Shown: positions 46,151-56,902 of the stretch, in pieces
Layout of the letters: each line of letters begins with the position of its first letter
How positions within the stretch are numbered: position 1 is the first letter of the stretch
Assembly (NCBI GenBank): GCA_022702545.1
Contig: JAHRBC010000001.1
Location: forward strand, 7,688,001 to 7,752,000
From: Phycomyces nitens
Taxonomy: Eukaryota > Mucoromycota > Mucoromycetes > Mucorales > Phycomycetaceae
Length of the DNA stretch: 64,000 nt
Direction of reading: 5' to 3'
Program-made: the position numbers and the translations under genes
Notes under the pieces: generated by a model
What the model was told of the DNA's origin: nothing
The model's input: the letters and a program-made list of their open reading frames with translations, nothing else
The model's database searches: none

Positions 46151-48142
46151 TTTGTTATATAGACTATACAAGATATACTTTATGATTATATATATATATT
46201 CCTAGACCAATTGGTTGTATTCATTAATACCAAGTTTAATGTCAAAGCATGCCTTTCATTTATATCTTATATCAGACCTTACGGCTGCTCAATATTTTAT
46301 AATAACCCTCTATATCTGGCGAGATTCCTGGATTCAGATTAAAAGTATATCATCCAACTCGCCAAACAAGGAGAAAAAAAATCTTGGCAGGGTTTCCGTA
46401 TTGTTCAAAGATTCAATTTAGCGAGCCACTATTTCTATCCTTTTAACGGTATATATCTAGATAAAGAGAATAAGTATTTATATTTAGACCCATGAGCGTG
46501 ATTTCTCAAGAGACACCGAGTTTCTTGCTTTGGTGATATGCCGATATATTAGATGAACCAGTCTTGCTTATTATTAGTTTGGGTTCATTAGAACCCGATA
46601 CTTTAACTGACTGTGATACATATTGGACTATTCCAATGATTGCCAAGCATAGAATTGACAGGACCCATCGTTGTACTAGCTTGACCCATAAAACTGTGAT
46701 ACTCAACGTTACCCAACATACGTAAATCCCTACTTTTGGCCTTGTCATAAGAGACTTTTACTATTTTACTCTATAGCTTTACTAACGAATCGATACCATC
46801 TAGGACAAAATCTGCTCACTTTCAGTCTTGTACTCAATACTTTACGGCTTGTACTTTCTAGCGTCATCCTGGGACCTACATTCGGGCCACCACGTTTACT
46901 TGTTAGTGTAATACTTGTAAGTAATCAAGACCAACCAAATTGTACAAATTCTCGGACAATATAAAGTAGGAAAACAAAGAGTAGATCCTTGGCCTTTAGG
47001 ACCATTTGGATCAGTAACGTTTTATTGGCTCAGAAAGCATATTCTATTTTTGAACAAGTTTTGGCTCTTTTTCTTCTTCTTCTAGATTCCTTGAATAGAC
47101 AAGAAGCCAATTTTTTTTTTAAAAAAAAGGAAAATTCAGTAAATCCATCTTGATAGCTAGCACACAATGAAAGACACAATAAAATTGATTGTATTTTGAC
47201 AATAGAATATGTTTGGTGGATGTTTTATAGTGGCGTATATGGTCTAATAACCCTTTCATGCCAAACATTTAAAATGTTTATCCAGATATCAATAGGTCTC
47301 TATAATCAGAGCCCCGAGTACCAGTGCTTTGAATGATTGAGATTTGAACTTGGCTCAAGATTATTATTATTATTATTATTTTGTTATTATAACTGCTTGG
47401 ATAAACATCTGCCTCTGTGATGTCATTGAGGTCTGATAACTCTCTGTTGTTTATCACATACATATATCAAGGCTCTTGTCATTGGCGATGACGATTGGTG
47501 CCTATTTATTTGTTACTAGGATGATTTTTAAAAAACAAATAAAGGCTGTGCACCTCTTTAACCCCTCTCTTTTTCTAATTTATATATATATATATAAATG
47601 CACATAAAGAAGTGGCTCACATGATACCCATTGATTCCAACTGTGTTTGTGCATTTCGCGCCAAAAAAAAAGAGAGTTAAACTTCTCTGTGCACACACAA
47701 CAACAACAACAAAAGGAACAAAGAATAAAGAAAAAATGTTTATTTGTTTTTCTTTTGCCATGCACGGCCTTTGTTCAATAAAGAAAACCCTATTGATTGT
47801 GCACACATATATTGCATGCATATCCAAGCAAAGAAGAAAGGGAATAAAATAGAAGGTATGTCCGGTTGGAACCTTTGGATAGATGTCATACCAATGCTCA
47901 CAAACCAATGATTGTGGCAGATAGATTTACAAAAAAGGGGGTTAAAAGAAGTATAGGATTTCCTCTCAAAAATAAAGGCTCATTTGATATGTCAGGTACG
48001 TCCTGTCTTTATTTGCGTCATGTTTCTGTATATATATATATATATCTCTTGCGAAGCATCATTGTTGTTGTTATTATTGGTGTACTGACCATATTTTTTT
48101 CTTAAAAAAATGGCATTCTAGTATTATTAAACAAAATAAAGT
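46151..48142. other. Gene-poor region before the amine oxidase gene
   Basis: Short frames on both strands (for example 46215-46421 plus, 46506-46748 minus, 47558-47908 minus) have no recognisable content and overlap each other. Microsatellites: ATT at 47362-47380, TA at 47580-47598, CAA at 47698-47712, TA at 48030-48045. No RNA gene seen. Confidence 0.5.
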
Positions 48143-50034
48143 CTAAGACCTCCTCCACTTCATCTGAAATGAAGTATCCTTTGCACTTGAATCGCTACAA
48201 CTCTTGACGATATCAGTGACTGGATAGACCGGGCACTTTGAGCGCATGCATTTTAATATCGATGCTGCCGTGTCCCGACCTTCTAGCCAAGCACCATGTA
48301 GATAGCCATAAAAGTCTGTAGACATTGCTTCCCCTGAGAACCACAGACGGGGACTGGCATTTGACCGATTAAATCCTCCGAGAGGAGCACGCATGTTATT
48401 ATGGTGTTGAGTAGAGACACCAAGAGGCCAATTTGAGTACGATCCTCTAAATAGAGGATTACTATGCCAACGAGGAATAAGGATTTCGGTAGGTCTAGAG
48501 ATGTTTTCCAGAGGAAACATCTTTTTCAAGACCTCGACAATTTCTTGCTCGACCTGACTTGTTTCCAATTTCTCGATTCTCTCGGACTCTCGAAAGGTCG
48601 TCGTAACCATGAGTATATTGTCGTTGGCTGCACGCTTGTTCTTGCGCTGGGGATCGGCTGCAAAGTATCCTGGTGCATTAAGATTCTGCCAGACGGTGTA
48701 ATAGCCAGGTCGTTGAGTGAAATTGCCAGCATACAGGGCAAACTAAAATCCCAATACTTTAAAACCACTGCCCCCCTTCTCCTCCTCCTCCCCCTTTGAG
48801 TGCAATTCTTACCTGCCAATCACCCCAAAACTTGGTGTCAAATTTCAAAAAGATTTTTGTGTAGGTGGCCATGTGGAAACTAAGCAGGGCCTCACGCTTC
48901 CAGTCAGGAAAGGCTGGTACAAAATTGACACTGTCGCTTTGCAGTACTCCTAACCTAATCACAACCACCGAATTTCAGACGGCAGAAAGGTAAATCGAAA
49001 ACGGAGAAAACTATATACTCACGAGAATGTGCAGATGCAATAGTCTGCAATGATTGTTTCTTTGTTGGCAGTGTGTATAATGACCTTTTCACCATAAATG
49101 ATGTCGGTCACAAGGGTGTTTAGCATCAACCGAGGATCATTTGGTTTGAGGAACATTTTGGCCTCTTCTTTGAGGATATGATTAAAGCCCCTAAGCATGA
49201 CCACATCTCCTTAACCCTCTGCCTTGTCTTCTCTGGTCTCTAAACTTACCGGCCATCGACCACAAACCCATCCTCACCCGGATAAGTGCCGACAATTGTT
49301 TCGGCAGTTCCGGCAGAATAGTCGAGCGAGGCAAGTTCTGATGGCTCGGCTAGCTCCCAATCCATGCCAAAGTATTCGACGGCTGCCTTTAGACTGGTAT
49401 CTGGCTTCCATCGAACCATACTCAGACCAGTACGTGCCGAGACGTCTACTTGATTTGAATCGACCCGTTTGGCTAACAAAACTAAGGCTGTGTTTCTTGT
49501 GTTTCTTGTGGATCTTTTAAAAAACCTACTTGCATAATTGACCAGATCGATCATTGATTCTGCAAAAGAATCATATACTTGCTTCCCAGAGCCGTCCTTT
49601 ATCTGGCCATAATCGTCAAAAAACTCCACATCGTCCTTATCATTAGGAGCAGTCTTGAGACCATGTCGGGTGGCAAGGGTATAGATTGGATTGGAACCCT
49701 GGCCATAAATCTGTTCTGGTTAATAGATGGCCAGCCCAACCAAACCTCCTTACCCAGTTTGCTCCAATCTCCACCTGGTAATCTCCAAATTGTGTATGCT
49801 GCACTCGACCTTGAGGTAATGAATGATCTGTACACAATCGTTGACTGGATTACCTCCAACAAAAGACTGGGCATCGACGATAACGAAATCCTTCATGTTT
49901 GCAGCGTTGAATCGCTTGGCTGCAGAGATGCCTGCCCCACCAGCACCCAGGATGGCGACCTTTGTATGGCGGATGTCTGCACCGACCAGGCACAGATATA
50001 TTGCTACCCCCAAAATAGGGATCAAATTAACCAT
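48143..50034 (-). CDS. Secreted flavin-containing (poly)amine oxidase
   Basis: FAD-dependent amine oxidase of the polyamine oxidase/Fms1/MAO fold, 519 aa. Exons: 50034-49854, 49809-49754, 49710-49530, 49481-49250, 49190-49023, 48954-48813, 48742-48143. The N-terminus (LIPILGVAIYLCLVGA) is a good signal peptide, so the enzyme probably enters the secretory path or is exported. FAD-binding 'KVAILGAGGAGISAAKRF' at about 25-42, 'VGGRV', 'VEIGANWIYGQGSNPIYTL', 'RGFNHILKEEA', and C-terminal 'PRLWFSGEAMSTDFYGYLHGAWLEG' are the family landmarks. All six introns are GT-AG. It would oxidise amines with release of hydrogen peroxide; the substrate (spermine/spermidine or another amine) is not decided by sequence. 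Confidence 0.93.
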
Positions 50035-50740
50035 TAAAGAGATGGTTTATTAAATAAAGACAAAAAAAGGGGTACTTTTTTAATTTTTTTTAAAGAAATA
50101 TGATATATATATATATATATTTATTGTTATCGATTTGTTTTATTGGTTGGTTTTTGATGGGCTTGCAGATACATGTGGATAGAGTGGGTTCTGGAAATGA
50201 AAGTATATATATATTATATATATTATATATATTATATATTAAGCAGGACGCCTGGCTGACTGGTTGTACAATTATTCTCGATAATTAAAAAACTCTTTCA
50301 GTTGCACGATAATCTCCGCATGGAGAAGTGTGGTAAAATATATTTTTTCTAAAGTTCGAAGTTTTAATTTCTAATTGATAAAAACAATTGTGTATCACAC
50401 AAAAAGGCCATGAATTAGACTTTAATGATATTCAGGGCAGTAGGGTTGGGTACAAAAGGTAATAAAAATCCATTTCTTGCTTTATTTCAAATAGAATGAT
50501 AATAGAATGAGTTTCATAAGGTGAATTTAAACAATGCATTGATGAAAGAAAGGTATAATAAGTTTATGGCCAACAAAAAAATAAAATAAAAAGAGAGAGA
50601 TTGGAATAATTTAAGGGAATCATAGGTACATATGAAGATGCTAAATAAGAAAACATAGGTAATAAAATCAACAATTGTAATCATAAATCATAAGTGTGCA
50701 CACAGTTTAAAAAAGAGAAAGAAAGAAAATGAGTGGAGTC
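50035..50740. other. Intergenic, amine oxidase promoter and STE12-like 3' region
   Basis: AT-rich with TA runs at 50103-50120 and 50202-50240 close upstream of the amine oxidase start. No coding frame recognised. Confidence 0.55.
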
Positions 50741-53239
50741 TTAGCGATAGGACATTGTCAGATCGAGTGGAGCGTATGAATAGGGCTGGCTGGGCATAAT
50801 GTCTTGGAAGTTTAGTGAATCACACGGTAGCATCAATGACGAGTCGAGACAGGCATGATCTGGTGCGAGAATTGGATAGCCGTAATAGCCGCCTAATTGG
50901 AATGTTTGAAAGTCATCTTGATTCCATTCGGGTTTGAAAGGTGACAAGAGAGTCATTTGTGACCCAATGTCATGTGGGTTAGGGTTGTAATTGTATTGCG
51001 GTGATTGTGGGGGTAGAGGAGGTGTGTGGGATTGTGGAGAGGATATTGGAGACAGGCAGTCTTCATATGTCATCGAGAGTCCAGCCAAATCCTGGGTGAT
51101 GGACTGGTAAAAGGGCTGTGGCTGGAACGCTGACTCGTACTGGATCAAATGAGGCTCTTGGTGCTGGTAATTATTCAGGACTGAAAAATCAGCCGGATTA
51201 CTGCTATTGCTGTTATTGCTGCGGTGATAGTGGTGATTAATGGTGTGACTGACATCCTGCATATCCAGGTCTGCATCAAGATCGACGTCTAACATGGGAC
51301 TGAGGGTGCTGGAACGACTGCTTCCACTGCTGACACTCTGGCCGCCTGCTCCGTGCTGGTAGTTTGTATACTGTCCAAGGCTGTTGCCATCGTAGTTATC
51401 CTGGTGGTTAAGCACAGTCGGGGCTGCTCTCTGGGAATAGATGTTGTGGCGCTCGACATTGTTGTGGGGGTCATCTGGTGCATCGTCCCTGTCATCGTCA
51501 AGGTGTACCTGTGTGCTTTCGAGCAAATGAGACTTGCAATGCTCAGCCAATGAATCCGAGCACCCAAAGCTCCGACTACACACATTGCACGTAAAGGACG
51601 ACGGCGAAGATGTGGAGGGTGTGTTGATGGTCTGGTCTTTGTGACGGCGAGTATGGTGTCGTAAGGCGTCCATTCGAGAGAACTCTTTGCCGCACCCAGG
51701 ATGAGGGCAGACCAGATGATTATAGTCGTTGGAACCCATCATCATCTGGGGCGGGGATTTCAGAGAGGATCCGAAGCCGGCCTTTTCGGCAACCATCGCC
51801 AGATGGCTGGGCCCACAGGAGGGGTTTGAAGCCGTCCTCAAGTGACAGTTGGTATGACGACGGACACGCTTTGCACCCGACTGTTGCTGTGTAGAGACAG
51901 AATTCAGGGTAGAGGGATAAGGTGATCGTGGAGCACCCGGCAGAGGACCAGTGGCGGCCGAGGCCGTGACAGAGGCTGCCCTTCTACGACGCTGTTTGTA
52001 CATTGGAGAGCCCTCGAACAAGGCCATGGTGCCAAACAGCTTTTTTTTGCCAAGAGTGTTTGGATCCATGGAGCGAGTGATATTGATTGATCCTTCCATT
52101 TGGATCTCTGGCTGGGCTGGGGGATTTCCGAATGAAAAGGTCTTTGTGTGAGGTATACCCGAATATCCGAAGATCCTGGGGGACTCTTCTTCTGTCGAGG
52201 ACGACGACGAGGTCCGCTGTCTCTGGAGGGGTTTGTTTAGCGATCCGTGGGAGACGTGGCTCATTCGATGATAACGGTGGGTTTGTGATTTAGGGGAGTG
52301 GCCTGTTGGATGTTGTTGTTGGCTCTGAACGGGTAGCGAATTCACACGGGATCGTCGCGCTTGAGTTGTGGCCTTTGAGGGCGTAGGTACGACTTGAGAA
52401 GGAATCCAGTCGCCGGTCTTTCCGATGTTTGTCTGTGCATAAGTCGCAGCCTGACCAAGTCGTGAATGGACGGGGGAGGGCAGACCTAAGACAAGATTAG
52501 GATCGTTTTCTTGGCAGCCAGCAAACTTACGTTGGGTGATTGCGCTCATGGACAGGCTGGTGGGTGGACTGACCTTTGGAAGATCGGAAGCGACTGCGAC
52601 AGAAAGCGAGGTTGATTTTCTGACCTGTTGAAAGAGCTCCTGAGTGGAATCTAGGGACAGGGAGGATGCTGGTTCAGCCATTGGGACACTAGAGGGCTCA
52701 AGACCCATCTTTTCTCGCTTGAGATCTCTTTCGAGGGCATCGAGAAACAGTCTGTCGTGGGGCACTGAATACCAAAAAAAGACCTTTTGTTTCTTTTGGG
52801 TACGAATGCAACTGTTTTTGTAGAGCATGTCGAGGAGCTCTGATTTTGGTTCTTCTAGACTGGCATCTGTTCCTGGCTTGAGGTTTCTGAGGTCGCTAAA
52901 GATGCCTTCCTCAAACTTCTTTGCGTTAGTAACAGGGCGTCCAAAGGCGTGGAAGCGGAAGGTCAGAGAGCGAACAATGTCAGTACCGGTGATGAAGAAT
53001 AGATTGTTCCACAAGATACACGAGATGACCTCTCCTGTCGGAAGCTTGAATCGCTTGATGGCCTTGTCCTGGGGCCATTTTTCGGTTGCTGTTGCGAGAA
53101 AGTATTTGAGGTCGTCAATGAGAGTCAGCCGGTTGGATACGTTGGATGGTGTTGGTAGTTCCATGGCGAGAATGGGTCGAATGTCCCTATTGCTGTAACC
53201 AAGGGCGGGATCTGATTTATGGATTTCCATCAAAGGCAA
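50741..53239 (-). CDS. Ste12-like transcription factor with two C2H2 zinc fingers
   Basis: Fungal-specific regulator acting at the end of MAPK pathways for mating, filamentation and invasion. The STE DNA-binding domain covers about residues 35-195: 'KWPQDKAIKRFKLPTGEVISCILWNNLFFITGTDIVRSL', 'AFGRPVTNAKKFEEGIFSDLRNLKPG', 'CIRTQKKQKVFFWYSVPHDRLFLDALERDLKREKMGLEP'. Two C2H2 fingers near 511-570: CPHPGCGKEFSRMDALRHH (C-x4-C-x12-H-x3-H) and CNVCSRSFGCSDSLAEHCKSH (C-x2-C-x12-H-x3-H). This SteA-like arrangement occurs in filamentous fungi and is absent from yeast Ste12. The rest is Ser/Gln/Pro-rich and disordered. The frame reads 832 aa without a stop, but 52486-52530 looks like a 45-nt intron; spliced it would be 817 aa. 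Confidence 0.94.
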   Translation of the reverse strand: MPLMEIHKSDPALGYSNRDIRPILAMELPTPSNVSNRLTLIDDLKYFLATATEKWPQDKAIKRFKLPTGEVISCILWNNLFFITGTDIVRSLTFRFHAFGRPVTNAKKFEEGIFSDLRNLKPGTDASLEEPKSELLDMLYKNSCIRTQKKQKVFFWYSVPHDRLFLDALERDLKREKMGLEPSSVPMAEPASSLSLDSTQELFQQVRKSTSLSVAVASDLPKVSPPTSLSMSAITQRKFAGCQENDPNLVLGLPSPVHSRLGQAATYAQTNIGKTGDWIPSQVVPTPSKATTQARRSRVNSLPVQSQQQHPTGHSPKSQTHRYHRMSHVSHGSLNKPLQRQRTSSSSSTEEESPRIFGYSGIPHTKTFSFGNPPAQPEIQMEGSINITRSMDPNTLGKKKLFGTMALFEGSPMYKQRRRRAASVTASAATGPLPGAPRSPYPSTLNSVSTQQQSGAKRVRRHTNCHLRTASNPSCGPSHLAMVAEKAGFGSSLKSPPQMMMGSNDYNHLVCPHPGCGKEFSRMDALRHHTRRHKDQTINTPSTSSPSSFTCNVCSRSFGCSDSLAEHCKSHLLESTQVHLDDDRDDAPDDPHNNVERHNIYSQRAAPTVLNHQDNYDGNSLGQYTNYQHGAGGQSVSSGSSRSSTLSPMLDVDLDADLDMQDVSHTINHHYHRSNNSNSSNPADFSVLNNYQHQEPHLIQYESAFQPQPFYQSITQDLAGLSMTYEDCLSPISSPQSHTPPLPPQSPQYNYNPNPHDIGSQMTLLSPFKPEWNQDDFQTFQLGGYYGYPILAPDHACLDSSLMLPCDSLNFQDIMPSQPYSYAPLDLTMSYR
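52486..52530 (-). other. Probable 45-nt in-frame intron in the STE12-like gene
   Basis: On the minus strand the segment starts GTAAGT, has a branch-like CCTAAT near its 3' end and finishes CTTAG. Its length is a multiple of three and it holds no stop, so retained and spliced forms both stay open. Removal turns 'ITQR-KFAGCQENDPNLVLG-LPSPV' into 'ITQRLPSPV'. Confidence 0.65.
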
Positions 53240-53577
53240 GAGAAAATATATATATATTTATATATATTTATATGTATATATATATGTATGTATGTATATA
53301 TGTGTGTGTATATATATAATATATATAATGATATATATATTATTTATATATAATTTATGTAATGTTTTAGAGATTTAGAAAATATTTAAATAAATAGAGA
53401 AAAGAAAAAGAAAGAGAAAGAGAGAAGAAATACAAAAAGAAATTAGGACACGGAAGAAACGGATTAAAAAAAAAATTTAAAGTTAAAGAATTTTTCAAAG
53501 GAGATATGAAATAAGAATTTAGGGGTTTATTTTATTTTTTGTTTTGCTGTTAAATTCATAGGATATAAGTGTGAGTG

Positions 53578-53700
53578 TGTATATATGTGTGTGTGTGTGT
53601 GTGTGTATGTGAGTGTGTGTGTGTGTATGTGAGTGTGTGTGTGTGTATGTGAGTGTGTGTGTGTGTATGTGAGTGTGTGTGTGTGTATGTGTGTGTGGGG
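53578..53700. repeat. Minisatellite of GT-rich 20-bp units
   Basis: About five tandem units of a (GT)n-TATGTGA block in the STE12-like gene's upstream region. It explains a His/Thr-only minus-strand frame that is not a gene. TA-rich simple repeats (53245-53345) lie between it and the start codon. Confidence 0.92.
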
Positions 53701-56700
53701 GAAAAGTAAGTTTAGTAAGGATCAAAAGAAGAAAAAAACTGTAAAACCGTCAATACACGCGACAGTTTAGAATATTTTAATAATTGTTGATGTTCAAAAA
53801 TAGTATAACTTGTAATATTTAAATATATATATAATAAACATTATGCTTAGCAATACAAAAGTTATATATATAATATAGCAATAATAATGGCAATACTATA
53901 ATAGTATTATATAATAGTAAATAAATAATTATACATATTTATACATTAATAAATATCCATATATTCATTATCTCTATTCATTCAAAATGCCTTTTTGAAA
54001 TTCATTTTATAACTGCAAGCAACTGCATGGCGTAGTCGGTCATTGGGTTACACTATAAACATCAAAAAACAACAACAGAAAGGGGGGGCTTCTTGTTTAC
54101 CAGGCACTACTAAACAGAGAACATCTTGCCCATGATCTTTATTTTCAATAATGGCGCGTTGATTTCTTTCTAAATCATCTATATAATAGTGTAACCAATT
54201 ATAATTAACCAAGAAATGTCACGTGTTTTAATCTTTTTCTTTTTTTTCTCTTTTTTTTTTAAATCCAATTCTAAATCCTTAAACGTCATCATTGATTTAT
54301 TTGTATTTCAAAAAAAATAAAAATAAAAAAAATCACACTTCTTTTCTTTAATCATCATGTACTTGATCCCATTGCCATTCAGCATCACTTTACAAACAAC
54401 TTGAAAACCACCCACACACGTTCAATTAGAAGCGGAGCAGTTGCCAGCATTACTAATCACCTTTTACTCTATTCTTTATTCTTAATCACTCGAAAGAAGA
54501 AGAAAATATTAGTTGGCAACACTTTCTATTAGTTTGTTATTTAAACTGCAAGCAATATGAAACTACCAGGAGTGAAGAGAAGAACAAAAAAGAAAGAACA
54601 AATAATAATAACAATAAATGGTCTGAAACCACTGGTGCATACGCAAATGTAATAAATGCATCTCAAATAGTACTACGTAATACAGACAAAAACATTACCA
54701 AGAAGATGAACTTTCATCACAAAAACCCACAAGGAATCCCAAAGCATAAAATTAATTTGGATATTCAAAATCACCACCACTATTACTACCACTACTACTA
54801 CCACCACCATTTCTGAATTCCTTCAAAAGCCCTATCCTGGCCTCAGTTCTCGGAATATCTCACCATAAACATATTGCATCAGCCTATCTTAAATGGCACT
54901 CTACTTGCACAATACCATTGTTTTTAGAATCATTGTCTGCACTCCTTGTAACCCCATATCTGACTGCAAAGTTTCATCATTAATTTTATTTCATTTTACC
55001 TTTCAAATGCTGCAGAGCTTCCTTGGCAGCATAATACGTAGCTCTTTAGAGTTGATGAGCATCATCATCATCAGCGTCAGCGTTAGCGTCAGCATCATAA
55101 TCTACAAGCCAATAGATTCTGTAATGAGAATCTCGCCTGTCAGTCATTGGTCTCCTGGATACCACTCACTCACTCACTCACACTCACTGGTGACAGGAGC
55201 TCAGAATGCTGCCAAGTAGAATGTTTATCAAATAAGTCAAACGCTTGCACCAATCAGGCTTCAAGGATAAATCCAATGGAAGTTGATTATCTTTGGAATA
55301 AACAAATAGATGGATAAATAAATGGTTTTCCAATTCAATATGCTATTCCGTAATCATCAAATGATGAAACAAGGAGTACACACAAATGCAAAGGGTATAA
55401 ATCGTCAGGATAGAATATTTCTATTCCTATATATAGCAATCAACAATAATATCTATTGTAAAAAAACTGTCAAAACAAAGAGTGTCATGGCAACGGATGT
55501 GAGCTGGGCAAGTGATGATCGTCATGGATACAAAATAGCAACTATTTTCTTTTGTATATTGCACCCATGATTTTATGGGTATTTTGGATGTACAAATAAT
55601 AAGCCAGTCAGGATACAAACACTCTATCTTTTTATGGTTTACCGATACAAAGATGTGATGAAATATATATATATATATATACGTATACACATATTTATTG
55701 GCTGTATTTAATGGGTTGCAAAATCGTATAAACATTTCTGCTGATTAAAAGAATGATTTATAATATATATTTTATACTTTCAACTCAGTACACTTTGGAT
55801 ATAAACCTTTTAGATATATATACTTATATATATATATCGTGTGGCTACTGAGCTCCAAGCAGCTTTGTTTACCCTGAGAACTTGTGTACCTGTCTTGGCA
55901 CATCAACAACCATGTTATAATGAAACAAAAAGGAGATTTTACTATTTTTATTATGGTATCACAGCAAAATATTATTTGCGATTTCCAAAAAGAAATATGC
56001 GTCAATATAAATCGCAACTTTTTGTTTACACAAATACGCATTTGTAGTGACACTGAAGATATCAAACCCTTTTTTTTTGTTAAAAAAAGAAAAAACAATC
56101 CAACAGGCATGAATACTAAACTAAAAAAAATGGCGAAATTATATAGATATAAATTGGTCAATAGAGTCAAATCTATATAAATTATATTTGCAATCTATCC
56201 AATATACAGCAAGGGCAAGAAATTATTATTATTAATAATAAAAGGTTTTATTAGTATTGTTATTATTGTTTATACAAAAACGACAACTTCTTTAATAGAT
56301 CAATATGCGTATTGGTTGATAAGAACAATAAGAAATCCAAAAAGAGGTTTAGGAATGGTGTACAGGGTTGTCTTTATTATTTCTTTAATTCATTCCATTC
56401 AAACTGTGGATATAAAAATCAAACAATTGCTGATTTGAACATTGACCAAATGCACTCCTTTACTATATTTCTTCACCTAGTGCATAGTTTGCTCGATCTT
56501 TGTCGAGATGGTTTCCCAAAGACGATACGTCACAGTACCCTTTTTTCTCACAAAGAGATTCATCTCTTTTATACATCTGTATACACACCCTTTTATATAT
56601 ATATACGTACACACACACACACACACACTGATTGTGCTACAAGATGTTTGGATTTGTAAAACACAACACTGGTTTGTGTTCTCATAGCCATTTTGGCATC

Positions 56701-56902
56701 ACATAATTATATATAAATAAATATATTTTTTATTGTATTATTTTTTCTAGTGTTTGTTTAGAATGATATTATAAATTCATTTTATTTATTTTTATTTTTC
56801 CTTTCTTTCTCCCCTAAACCTTCTTGCCCTCCCCTTTACCTTTCTTCTTCCTAATCACCATTAGGATCATCGTACCATTCCAAAAATAAAGAACGCAAAC
56901 TC
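53701..56902. other. 3-kb divergent intergenic region, STE12-like (-) to PAK (+)
   Basis: No convincing gene. AT-rich with many simple repeats (ACC near 54774-54810, TA near 55662-55680, CA near 56611-56630). A long pyrimidine stretch ending 'cctaatcaccattag' at 56860-56874 looks like a branch point plus 3' splice site feeding the PAK frame, so an unrecognised 5' exon of the kinase may lie in this region. Confidence 0.5.

Noticed and set aside
53519..53725. 68-codon frame of His-Thr repeats
   Set aside because: A translation of the GT/TATGTGA minisatellite; simple sequence, not a protein gene.
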